A model generated the notes under the pieces. That model saw nothing but the letters and a program-made list of their open reading frames with translations, ran no database searches and was not told the DNA's origin. Positions 23,241 to 32,610 of a DNA stretch of 64,000 bases are shown here, one piece after another; the stretch's first letter is position 1; the number at the start of each line of letters is the position of its first letter. This DNA comes from Tetradesmus obliquus (Eukaryota; Chlorophyta; Chlorophyceae; Sphaeropleales; Scenedesmaceae). The position numbers and the translations under genes were made by a program. The stretch covers positions 3,030,001 through 3,094,000 of the forward strand of contig CP126197.1 of NCBI GenBank assembly GCA_030272155.1, written 5' to 3'.

Positions 23241-23515
23241 AGAGCGTCATGAACGGCCAGATCATGGGTGTGCTTGACCTGCCATCCTCAGGCGGCAAAC
23301 TCAAGCTGTTCTAATCGTACTGCTGCTGCTGCTGCTGCTGCTGCAGAGCGTCATGAATGGCCAGATCTTGGGTGTGCTTGACCTGCCATCCTCAGGCGGC
23401 AAGGTTGTGGACACCTGCCTCACCCTGGTCAACAATAGCGCCCCGGGAACGCCAGTCTTCCTGAACCTTGGAGATATCCGCATCACCAGGCTGCCGCCTG
23501 CTGACACAGCAGCAG

Positions 23516-23552
<37 letters not shown>

Positions 23553-24894
23553 TGTTGTTGTTGTGCCAAGGCCAGATGCTGCTGCAAACATTGCAGCTGC
23601 AGGCACTGGCAAGGATGCTGATAGCTCTGTGCCGCGTGATGGCAGTGCTCCAAAGCCAAAGAAAGGAAGGAACACAGCAGCAGCAGCAGCAACAGCGGCG
23701 GCAAATCGCTCGGCTCAGTTGCGGCAGCAGCAGCGGCAGCAACAGAGACAGCAACAGAGGCAGCAGCAGCGTCAGCGGCAGCGGCAGCAGAGGTTTGAGG
23801 CTGCAGAGCAGGTTGTGGCTGAGAACCAGGCCTCTGAAGACTTGCCAGTGGTGGCAGCTGCAGCAGTGTCTCGCATGAGGCTCGCAAATCCAAACCCTGA
23901 GAAACAGCACCAGCTACAGCAGGGCCAGCAACTACAGAAGCAGCAGCAGCAGGAGCAGCAGCAGCAGGAGCAGCAGCAGCAGCCGGCTGCTGCTCAGGTG
24001 TCTGTAGCAAGCTGGAGGGATTCCTGGGTTGGCAATGCACTCGCCAATTTGGTGTCAGGCCGATCAGCATCTCCTGCTGCTGCTGGAGACAATGCACTGT
24101 TGATGGTGGGAGTGGCTAGCATTGACAGCAGCAGCAGCAGCAGCAGGCTTGCTCAGCCTGCAACTGGTGTCCGCAATGTGGCAAATCCTCAGCCGCATGT
24201 GTCAGTACAGCAGGCCCACAAGCAGGCAGCAGCCGCGCTGACACAGCAGCAGGCGGTACGGCAGCGGCAGCAGCAGCAGCGGCAGCAGGCCGCCAAGCAC
24301 AACCAGATCATGGCTGCTGCTGCCAAGGCTAGGAGCCAGAGGATAGCAGCAGCACAAGCTGCACGTGTGCCATCTGCTGTTCCTGCGCCTCCACTGAATG
24401 TTCGCCTAGCTCCTAGGACTGCCCCTTCTGCAGCAGCACCTGCAGCCGGCAGCACCAGGGCATTTGCCCCTTCAGCAACAACACCAGGAGCAAGGCAAGC
24501 AGCCGCAGCAGCCACACTAGCAGCAGCAGCAGTTCCAGTTCAGAGGTCAGAGGTGCAGCGCAGGTGGTTGAAGGCCACCCCAGGCATGATGCAGGCCGAG
24601 CAGCAGGCGCGTGCTGCTGCTGCTTCTGCAACAGCGCAAGCTCAGTGGGCCAAGGCGCGCATGCGCATTGCCGGAGCATCGATCGATGCAGCACCAAGTA
24701 CTGCACAAACTACAGCTGCTGCTGTGCCAGCAGCGGGAGCTCAGGAGGCAGCTGCCGGTGATATGCATGCAGAGTGGCAGCAGCTGCGCCTGGCGCAGAA
24801 TTGGCCTGAGGGCCAGACTCGGCTAGAGAGCATGTTCTCGCCATACCAAGCAGAAGGCATTGCAGACTGCCCGCTGTGCCAGCCCAGGCTGTGA
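14321..24894 (+). CDS. Large secreted sulfatase with low-complexity tail
   Basis: Sulfatases hydrolyse sulfate esters. Exons: 14321-14381, 14648-15391, 15616-15714, 16088-16293, 16485-16669, 17283-17290 (8 nt), 17572-17716, 18123-18234, 19094-19249, 19590-19770, 20012-20189, 20930-21100, 21302-21422, 22241-22408, 22593-22730 and 23347-24894. Together they give 1406 residues in frame. A signal peptide (about 1-20) is followed by an Ala-rich, acidic insert. The catalytic domain begins at RPNFIVILTDDQGWDD (metal-binding Asp pair about 302-303). It includes the CSQSR motif at Cys 348, GYKTAHFGKWHNG (Lys and His), IMGDNG and EEGGIRNF. The expected Pro of C-x-P-x-R is Gln here. Length is several times that of a usual sulfatase: the last exon encodes about 500 residues rich in Gln and Ala, ending in a CPLC motif. 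Substrate unknown; extracellular polysaccharide sulfate is an inference. Confidence 0.93.
14788..14862 (+). repeat. Coding GCA tract (poly-Ala) in the sulfatase
   Basis: An almost pure GCA run of about 25 units inside exon 2 encodes poly-Ala. A second coding run lies at about 15259-15307. Confidence 0.93.
15664..16066 (+). repeat. Sulfatase exon-3 donor repeats and GGCTGT hexamer tract
   Basis: The exon end encoding DGGSRPNFIVIL with its donor (to 15720) is repeated at about 15785-15860 and, more decayed, at 16008-16066. Between the last two copies lies a simple-repeat tract (about 15866-16010) of GGCTGT/GGCTGC units. Confidence 0.8.
16755..16922 (+). repeat. Decayed copy of the sulfatase GKWHNG exon end
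   Basis: Inside the intron after 16669, about 16826-16922 still resembles the preceding exon end (encoding GYEPWHFGFEDSWFPELY and LDNMM). It has lost the frame and the donor. A shorter trace is at about 16758-16780. Confidence 0.65.
17283..17290 (+). other. 8-nt microexon in the sulfatase gene
   Basis: GCACAACG lies between a CAG acceptor (ending 17282) and a GTGAGG donor (17291). Without it, the exon ending at 16669 (phase 2) cannot be joined in frame to the exon starting at 17572. With it, the junction reads MMRHNGEYVQTEG, which fits the sulfatase family. Inferred from phase and conserved context; needs cDNA. Confidence 0.7.
18494..19249 (+). repeat. Six-copy acceptor array in the sulfatase
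   Basis: The unit is the end of an intron (TTTTCAAACC.GCTGTGACAG) plus the first ~63 nt of the exon encoding VWAMLEYMDDVLGRLFDFIE. Copies start at about 18494, 18616, 18736, 18856, 18973 and 19094 (period 117-123 bp). Only the last runs on into the full exon. The first is the most diverged. The second reaches an in-frame TAA and the third an in-frame TGA if read on, so inclusion of either would truncate the protein. Confidence 0.92.
19513..19589 (+). repeat. (CTG)n tract forming a sulfatase 3' splice site
   Basis: About 25 uninterrupted CTG units end in CAG directly before the exon at 19590 (KRMPSGMQGYKRS). Confidence 0.93.
20138..20868 (+). repeat. Sulfatase arrays around exons 11 and 12
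   Basis: The exon end encoding MSPMCWDPDSVPELDADR with its donor GTGGG (20138-20194) is repeated at about 20255-20322, 20377-20436, 20505-20563 and, decayed, 20638-20702. Next, an early copy of the following acceptor and exon start (KVIKPQPLLD) lies at about 20820-20868, ahead of the true exon at 20930. Confidence 0.88.
21554..22070 (+). repeat. Sulfatase arrays around exons 13 and 14
   Basis: A copy of the exon end encoding WADLVAE plus donor lies at 21554-21590. Three partial copies of the next exon start (PHSFQKPTFFLGFEGWN) lie at about 21770-21817, 21908-21942 and 22005-22070, ahead of the true exon at 22241. The third still reads PTFFLGFEGWNVANVL. Confidence 0.87.
22910..23303 (+). repeat. 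Sulfatase repeats before the last exon
   Basis: A partial copy of the exon encoding ALAVGPLAEIQQGTAPAIT lies at about 22910-23037. A near-exact copy of the last exon's start (SVMNGQILGVLDLPSSGGK) with its own (CTG)nCAG acceptor lies at about 23203-23303, just before the true exon at 23347. Confidence 0.85.
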
Positions 24895-25130
24895 CGTGTT
24901 CCACTGCTAGTTATTTTGGGAGGCGTTGTTCAAATCAAGTAAAATCAATCGGGCTCTAAACCGGTTACTGTCAACCAAGGTTTGTCTCAGGCAGCTGCAG
25001 CAGCTTGCCTGCTGCAATGGGCTGAGTTTGCACCCTGGCCTGAGGCCCAGACGGGGCTGGAGAATGTGTTCTCGCCAAACCAGGTTGAGGACATTGCAGA
25101 CTGCCCGCTGTGCCAGCCTCTGCAGCCTGC
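24802..25130 (+). repeat. Copy of the sulfatase C-terminal segment after the stop
   Basis: The end of the coding region (WPEGQTRLESMFSPYQAEG and IADCPLCQP, 24802-24891) recurs about 230 bp downstream at about 25030-25125 (WPEAQTGLENVFSPNQ, IADCPLCQP). The second copy lies in the 3' flank beyond the TGA at 24892. Unlike the other arrays it straddles a stop codon, not a splice junction. Confidence 0.85.
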
Positions 25131-25748
25131 TGGTTGTGTTGAGCTTGAATGCTATGTTCCTGAAGGTTGCTCCTGTTGGTGAGGTGAATCGCAGCCCCCA
25201 AAAGTTGTGTTTTTTGTATCCTGCTTTTGAGTGATGGAGATGGGGTGCCTTCTGATGTCTCTTTTGCCTATGAGTGTCTGACTGATTCCTGGTTGTAAAA
25301 AGGTTTGGCAATATCAGAATGCTCCTAAAAGAGGATCTGCTCTGGTGATGGGAGTATATAACGCTTTGCAGTCTCCGGCATGTTGCAGCTGCTTTCACCG
25401 TGAGCGTCATTCTGAGGTGTCCCTGCAATCGCATGAACTCCAATAGATGCTCTTCAGGATGTGAAACGTAGGCTTCTGACCGGTTGGTGTTGGTGTTACA
25501 GTGCTGTTTGATATGCAGACCCTGAGGGCGGAAGTGGTTTGAGACCTGTCAGACAGGTCAAAAGTGACAAAGGTTTACAGAAACATAGCCTGGGATAACA
25601 AGGCCAATAAGCAATCCACTCGGCCTGTGGCAACGCATCACGATCGTTCGACGAATAAGTTTAGGTTTGCGTCGTCTACAAGATACACACGCGGCGTCAG
25701 CGGAAAGCTGTGTCGGAGAAACGCACAGAAGTTCCGGCAGCATTCACC
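24895..25748. other. Intergenic: sulfatase 3' flank and GFA promoter
   Basis: Apart from the C-terminal copy at 25030-25125 and the TGTAA at 25294, I see only a short inverted repeat at about 25541-25557 (GACCTGTC-A-GACAGGTC). Nothing else is supported. Confidence 0.5.
25294..25298 (+). terminator. TGTAA, candidate polyadenylation signal
   Basis: TGTAA is the usual polyadenylation signal in chlorophycean algae. This one is 400 nt after the sulfatase stop. Chance occurrence is possible. Confidence 0.4.
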
Positions 25749-26907
25749 ATGCCTGATGGAGCAGCAGGCACTGCAAGTGTCGCACATGATGCAAGCGGAA
25801 AAACAGTAGTTCACCGTGGAGGCTGCCACTGCGGAGCAGTGAGGTGCGAAGAAGCAGCAGGCAGCAGCAGTAGCAGCAGGAGCAGGCAGCAGCAGTAGCA
25901 GGCACACAGGCGGCAGCAGCATCAGCAACGCCTGTCAGACTACCAGCCTATCAGGCGCACGTTTGTTCACTGCAACGTCTGCTGTGCTTGCAGGTTTGAG
26001 GTGCGTGAAGCAGCTGCTGGTTGCAGGCCTGCTTGCAAGCCAATGGCCAGGCCAGCAATGCCCATGGTGTGGCACTTCGTAATGTATGCAGTGGCTATGC
26101 TTGCCAGTACTTCACTTGCTTGTAAGGCTTGAAAATCTCCCCTTCACCTTCCCTTTCCCTCTTTAAAACCGACAGTTTGAAGCGCCAGCAGACCTCATCG
26201 CCTGGGACTGCAACTGTGAGTGCCGGCTGCTTCTCGTGCAGCACAGACAGTAAGCTCAGCAGCGCATCACTTGATGGCAGCGCTGCTGGGCCATACTGCA
26301 CTGGGTGCCATGATGCAGCATTTGCCCAGCAGCTGCCTAGCGTGCACCTGAGATGCAGCTGCTTTAAAATTAGCTGCTTTGAAATTAGCTTCACACGGTC
26401 TTCCTTGCAGCACAAGCACTCCAGCACATGCATCATGCAGCATCTGCTCAGCAGCTGTCTCATGTGCACCTCAAATGCAGCTGCTTTCAAATCAGCTGCT
26501 TCACATGGCTTCCCTTGCAGCACCGGCACCCCAGCACATGCAGCAGAACCATACCTACTTGCTCACCGCTGTATGAAAATGGCACTGTGCTAAGAACAGC
26601 AACAGCCCTTGCGGCCTGCTGCTGTTTGCCCCTGCAGGCAGCATATGCGCCATGAAGCGCAACACACACACCATCGTGCCGGGCTCTGCATTCAAGCTGC
26701 TGGCTGGAGAAGACAACCTGTCATGCTACCAGGTGTGTGCTGCAAGGCCACTATGATGATGGTCGTTGGTCACGGGAGGGGCAGCAGCATGAGCATGCAA
26801 TGGGGCGGGAGGCATGTACAAGGCAGCAAAGCAGTGGCAGTTTCATGCTCAGCAGGTGGTTCACGGTGTTGGCCACACATCCGCAGGGTTCTCTCCTGCA
26901 GTGCCAT

Positions 26908-26985
<78 letters not shown>

Positions 26986-27088
26986 AATAGGGCCAGCCAG
27001 GTCGTCGCACCAGCTCCTTTTGCCTGTCTACCTGCTTTACTACCCATCTGTGATGTTGATTATGCCAGGGGTCGTATCACAAGATGCG

Positions 27089-27122
<34 letters not shown>

Positions 27123-27502
27123 GCTGCTGTTGCCGACGTCTTCTAGCCACTCCCGCGCATTATCCACCAAACACGACAAACCACCTATTCTGCAGAACCT
27201 GCGGCATCTGCAGCTACTAAACCGTCTGACGCACGTGCTGCCACTGCTGCTGCTGCTGTCTCAAAACATTTGCCATGCAGTTTGGCACCAACACAGCACG
27301 CCACTTGTTCTGCAAGACCTGCGGCATATGCAGCTACTACGTGCCCCGCTCCAACCCTGACGGAGCAGCAGTAACAGTGCACTGCATAGACCCGGGCACA
27401 GTTGCCAGCGTGACGTTGAAGCAGTACGATGGCCAGAATTGGGAGGCCAGCTACCAAGCAACGGGGATACAGGCGGCCAGCAAGCCTGCGACGGGCAGCT
27501 AG
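25749..27502 (+). CDS. CENP-V/GFA family zinc protein
   Basis: The glutathione-dependent formaldehyde-activating (GFA) fold binds zinc through conserved cysteines; the family includes animal CENP-V, and the reaction of most members is not known. Exons: 25749-25843, 25994-26000 (7 nt), 26176-26215, 26638-26732 and 27281-27502, giving 152 residues in frame. Visible motifs in order: GGCHCGAVR, APADLIAWDCNCSIC, HTIVPGSAFKLLAGED, TARHLFCKTCG, YYVPRSNPDG and VHCIDPGTV. These include all the expected zinc cysteines (CxC, CxCxxC, CxxC), so it should be folded and metal-bound. The length is typical of a single-domain member, with no signal peptide or extension. Confidence 0.92.
25994..26000 (+). other. 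7-nt microexon in the GFA gene
   Basis: GTTTGAG sits between a TTGCAG acceptor and a GTGCGT donor. It converts phase 2 at 25843 to phase 0 at 26176 and gives HCGAVRFE followed by FEAPADL, matching the family pattern HCGAVRFEV.APADL. Without it the flanking exons do not join in frame. Confidence 0.6.
26908..26984 (+). repeat. Long CAG tract in a GFA intron
   Basis: An almost pure (CAG)n array of about 75 nt lies in the intron between 26733 and 27280. A separate (CTG)n tract lies at about 27090-27125 in the same intron. Confidence 0.95.
27160..27330 (+). repeat. Copy of the GFA last-exon start
   Basis: About 27160-27225 repeats the start of the last exon (here TNHLFCRTCGICSY then a stop), roughly 121 bp before the matching part of the true exon (TARHLFCKTCGICSYY, from 27281). 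Confidence 0.85.
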
Positions 27503-27676
27503 CAGCGGCTGTGGTGCTGTGTGATGCATCTGCATGCAGTCAGGCATATGGTGCCCACTCTCCCTGTCCCGCCTGTAGACAAAGCATCTTCAGCAGCAAA
27601 GGCATCTACAGGGCCTGCGTATGCCAGGTCAGCATTCAGCCACTTGTTTGTTACTTAAAAGTTGTCGTTTATCTTT

Positions 27677-27681
27677 TGTAA
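27677..27681 (+). terminator. TGTAA, candidate polyadenylation signal of the GFA gene
   Basis: TGTAA lies 175 nt after the TAG at 27500-27502, a plausible 3' UTR length for a chlorophycean gene. Confidence 0.5.
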
Positions 27682-28900
27682 CACATACTCCAACTACAAG
27701 GCAAGCACCGGCGCAGCACATTGCTGCTGTCTGAATGGAAAGGTGTTGTGTGTGCACTGCTGCACCGTTGCACTGCATTAGTGCACGAGCAAGAGCTTTG
27801 TTCAATAGCACAAGGCAAACCTCACCAAACATCAGCTAGAAACAACTTCACCGGCCTGCAGCCAGGATCTATGGTCCTAGTTCACCCCACTTGTTTGTAC
27901 AAATTCATTCACGCGGCGTGCAGCTGCTACGGCCAGGCTGCTGCCCGATACTATGCATTCCAGTGGATATTGGCACAATGTGGCCAGTGTTAAGGTGCAA
28001 GCATTGGCTGTGGCATGAGTTGCAGCACCTGCACAAGCCCGGCATGCTTTCACAACTATGTCGCACTGACAGTGCAGCTTGCCACACACATGCTAAACGT
28101 TGCACTGTGCAGCTAGCCTGGCCCCAGCAGGCTTTCTGCTGAAATGGCACAAGCCCAGCAGCGGCACTAGGCGCAGCCCAACCGCACTGTGCGATGCGTG
28201 CTGTGTCATCACCACGACAGCTTCCTTGCTGAAAGGGGCATGCAGCAGCTGCTCGCAACACATCCATGGTCCTCTACACATATGCATCTTGGCAGTGCAG
28301 CAGAACAGCAGTGCACTGCGCATACAGCTACGCAAGCCATCAAACATAAGCAGGGCCCGGCATGGCCGACATTGGGTTCAGCAGCAGCAGGAGCAACAGC
28401 AGCGGTTGTTGTGCCCAGCCTGCAGCACATAACCGAATACAAGCCCACAATACATTCACATATGTTGGGCACAGCAGTGGCAGCAGCTGCAGTTGCAGCT
28501 GCATCATAAGACATCTTGTTCTGTGACACGTGCGCAGAGCTGATGTTGGCAGCTGGGGCACGTGATGTGCTCTGCCACGCACTCACAAGGCTGCAACCCA
28601 TGACAAACAAGCAAACGGATGGTGGCACATATCGCAGGACACGTGGGTGAGAGTGCTGCCATGAATAAGCTTACCGCAGCATCAGAGTTGAATAAATAAT
28701 ACCAAGATCATATCGAGTCCTGGTGGCCTCTGCAGGTGCATCAATCAGCAGATGGAGGGCCCGCAGCTACTGTACATGCACGCATGTGCGTGCTACAGCA
28801 AAGCAACGGCCAGAATATGCCACCAATCGCTGTGCCCTGTACACGCTACAAACTTGAACACACGCACACAGGTTGTGCCATGTGCATACTACACACTTCA

Positions 28901-28905
28901 TTACA
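28901..28905 (-). terminator. TGTAA (minus strand), candidate polyadenylation signal of GH9
   Basis: TTACA on the plus strand, about 330 nt past the GH9 stop. A second one at 29216-29220 is only 13 nt past the stop and seems too close. Confidence 0.35.
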
Positions 28906-29232
28906 TCTAGTTCCTTGCATATCTCTGCACATCTGCATCAGCAAGCGCGCCCCACGTCACACAACTCAGCATTACGCTGTTTGCTCAGAATGCTGCAACT
29001 CTCCAGCCCAGCAGCTGTGTATGTCACCACCTGTTGTCAAACCACACAGGCCTGTGGCGCAGATACCCACATACCAAATCATTGGCAGAGCTGCCAGCTG
29101 CTGGGCCAGTCCTTGTACCAACCTTGGAGAAAAGCTTCTAAGCAGCGCCTCACACGGACATTGCTCAGCTGCTGGCCTCATTCACTCGTGCAGCGTTGAA
29201 GCACCACACTTCCCTTTACACTGAACCGCGCC

Positions 29233-32200
29233 TCACACCCAAGTGATCTCCACATCATCAGCAGCAACGACAATCGTACCCTTCACGCCACGTGCCCTGG
29301 CAGCCCCCGTCACTGCACTGATCACGCTCGTGTCTGCTGCAGCACCCATAACCCTCCTGGGCATTACCACACTCGCCACACCATATGCTGCTGTTGTGGC
29401 CTCGGATGTAGCAGTAACCGTCATAGTCAAATCAGGCCGTCCTGGTTTGCGCTTTGTTGTTGTCACTGTGATTTGAACTGCCGCCCCTGCGACCGGCTCC
29501 CCCTGGCGGCTCAGCAGCACGCTAATGGTGGGCCGCACGCTTGCAGGAATGTTGTTATCGTTGACCAGAGGCTGGATGGTCAAACTGTCGTAGTTTGACT
29601 GAGCCAGGACAGCTGCAGCTGCTGCTGCTGTCTCCTCAGCGCCAGCAAAAGCAGCGGCAGCCGCACCACCAGAAAAGGCTGAAGGGATAGCTGTGGTGGT
29701 TAGGGAGGGCTTGCACTGGTAGTACCACTCGCTGCTGCGCATACAGGCCGCACCGGACAAGCAGCAGTAGCCCTGCAGCAGCAGCAGCACACATCAAAGC
29801 AACGTTAGAGCTGCCGTCATTCGTCAATCGCAAGCACAACGTGAATCTGGAGGCAACATGCCTGCTGAGCTCGACACGCTGGATTCTGCAAGTGATCAAC
29901 AGGGCTGCGCTGATAACCGCCCAGTTTGCGCCAGCTGTCTCTCAGTTGATACGTCTATGTCTGCGCCGCAACCACACACGCATGGATGGCAGCAGTGGCT
30001 GCCCAACTCACCGCCCACTGAGCATCCAGGCACTTGCCAGCAGCAGCCACGTCATGGTCAAACAAGTGTTGTTGAACATATCAGCAACGGCAGCAGCTGT
30101 GCCACTCACCGCCCACTGGGAGTCCAGGCACTTGTCAGCAGCAGCCACATCAGGAGGGCAGCCGCTCCTGCCTCCACATGCAGCCCACAGCGGCAGCGGC
30201 TTACTGCAGCTGCCGCCTGGTGGGGGCGGGGTGGGTGAGGGAGGCGGCTGCGGCGCGGACTTGTCTTGACTGCACATCCTGCAAGCCGGAACAGTAATTA
30301 GCAGTTGCACATATAGCAGTTAGCAATTTGATGTGACGATGGGACGGCTGTGGTGCTGACTTGTCTTGACTGCACATCCTGCAAGTCGGAGAGATGGCAG
30401 CACATGCAGCAGGTCAAAGACGGGCTGCGGCGACAGCGATAGTGTACGCCGAGCCACGAGTCAGCAGCAGCAGTGCGTGCATGTGCCAACAAAGGTTTTT
30501 GCCAAAGCATCATGTGTGCACCCTGCAGCATGTCCAGCGAAGGGATTCATCACAGCACAAGCACGACAACTTTCCTCACGCACCACAAACAAAAACACAG
30601 GCAGCTCAACTTGCAGGCGCCTGCTGCATGAATCGCCCCACTCACCAATACCAAGCATTGTCGCGTGTGCACTTGAGCCCGCTCGCACAGCACGTCCCTG
30701 CCCACGGCGCATTTGCGCAGCCCGCACAGCCCACACAGCTACAGCTCTGTTGCCGCTTTATTGGGGCGCGGGGCCGATGGCGTTGATGCTATGGCTTGAT
30801 GGATAACATGATGATGATGACAGCTACAGCTCAACACCCAACTACTCAGCAGATCACTCACCCAGTACCATGCGTTGTCGCGTGTGCACTTCAAGCCGCT
30901 TGCGCAGCACATCCCAGCAACACAGCAAAGACATCAGAGCATGCAGCAAGCGCCTGCTGTCTGTACATTAACTCACCAGTACCATGCGTTGTCGCGTGTG
31001 CACTTCAAGCCGCTTGCGCAGCACATCCCAGCAACACAGCAAAGCAGCCACAGCATGCAGCATGCACCTGCTGTCTGTACATTAACTCACCAGTACCAAG
31101 CGTTGTCCCGTGTGCACTTCAAGCCGCTCGCGCAGCGCGTCCCCGCCCACGGCGCATCAGCGCAGCCCCCTCAGCCCACACAGCTACAGCTTAATAGCCA
31201 ACTACTCAGCAGTTCACGCACCAGTACCCTGCGTTGTCGCGAGTGCACTTCAAGCCGCTTGCGCAGCACATCCCAGCAACACAGCAAAGCAGCCACAGCA
31301 TGCAGCATGCACCTGCTGTCTGTACATTAACTCACCAGTACCAGGCGTTGTCGCGTGTGCACTTGAGCCCGGCCGCGCAGCACGTCCCCGCCCACGGCGC
31401 ATCAGCGCAGCTTGCACAGCCGTCCCTGAACCCTCCGCACCGCTGAAAGGCCTGTGCTGTTGTTGTGCAGCCGCCAGATGGTGGCGGCTGAGGAGTAACA
31501 ACAGGCGGGCTGGGAGGGGGGGAGGGTGATGGGGAGGGTGAAGGTGATGGGGAGGGGCGGGTGATGGTGGGTGATGGGGATGGGGTTGATGGTTTAGGGC
31601 TGGGGCTGGGGCTTGGGGATGGGCTAGGGCTTGGTGATGGAGATGGGGACGGGGATGGGGAGGGGACAGGTGGTGGGGATGGCTGGGGGGTGACTGGGCC
31701 TGTAGCAGTGAGCAGCAAAAGGGGTGGACACAGTAGTTGACGGTACAGGGTGACCAGGGGCCAATTCCAGCAAGCAGCAAGCAGCACAGGATAATAGGCT
31801 CAGACTGGTCAGGACCCCAGTCTTGATACTGCATGATGCATTGGTGCTTTGGCTTACAGCGCACCAGCAGCCCGGCCTACTACCGACACACAATCAGCCG
31901 TCTCTGCATCCAACACCCCACAGTTGGTCTCCCTCACCCCACTGCACTAAACCTAAACCTCAAGCCTCACTCACCAGCGCCGCACGCCACCAGCTGTCCA
32001 GCAGCAGCATACTGCGCCAGGCCAGCAGCAGCACCAGTGAAGCCTGCATTGTAATCCAGCGCCACCTCACTGCGCTGGTAGTCAGGCCGCAGGTCTGGGT
32101 AGTTGTCAGACTGATCGGGCCCTCCCACGATTGCTCCTGTGATGGTGATGAGCGCTGCATGGCTGTTGAAGAAGTTGGCAGAGGTGCAGCAGCCGCCAGC

Positions 32201-32544
32201 ACCGACACCTGCGGCAGCAGCAGCAGCAGCAGCAGCAGGTGGCGTTGAGTGTGGACGTAGTGTTTGCTGTTGGTAGCATTGCACAGTGTGTCAAGCACAT
32301 GCTTGGTTGCATGCACTGATCTAGTCACAAGACACACACACAGCTGCCATGCACTGTGTGCCAGGCCATGTCACATGTAGATAGTAGATACATAGAGAGT
32401 ATCTCACCTTGCTCTCCTGCGCAGCAGGTGCCGCCATCGCTGGGGCTGCAGGGCTCGCTGTAGCGGGTGCTGCATGCCGACTGGCGGTGGTGTGGGCGCT
32501 GCGGCTGGCTGGGGCCGTAGCCAAGCACGTAGCTCTTGCCTGTT

Positions 32545-32610
<66 letters not shown>

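Larger units (their letters stand above)
27503..29232. other. Intergenic between two convergent genes
   Basis: This holds the 3' flanks of GFA (plus) and GH9 (minus). Open frames here have no recognisable domain. I see no further gene. Confidence 0.5.

Noticed and set aside
30640..31430. CRISPR-like array (regular ~120-bp repeats)
   Set aside because: The repeats are pieces of a coding exon and its intron in a eukaryotic gene, with no unique spacers, leader or cas genes.
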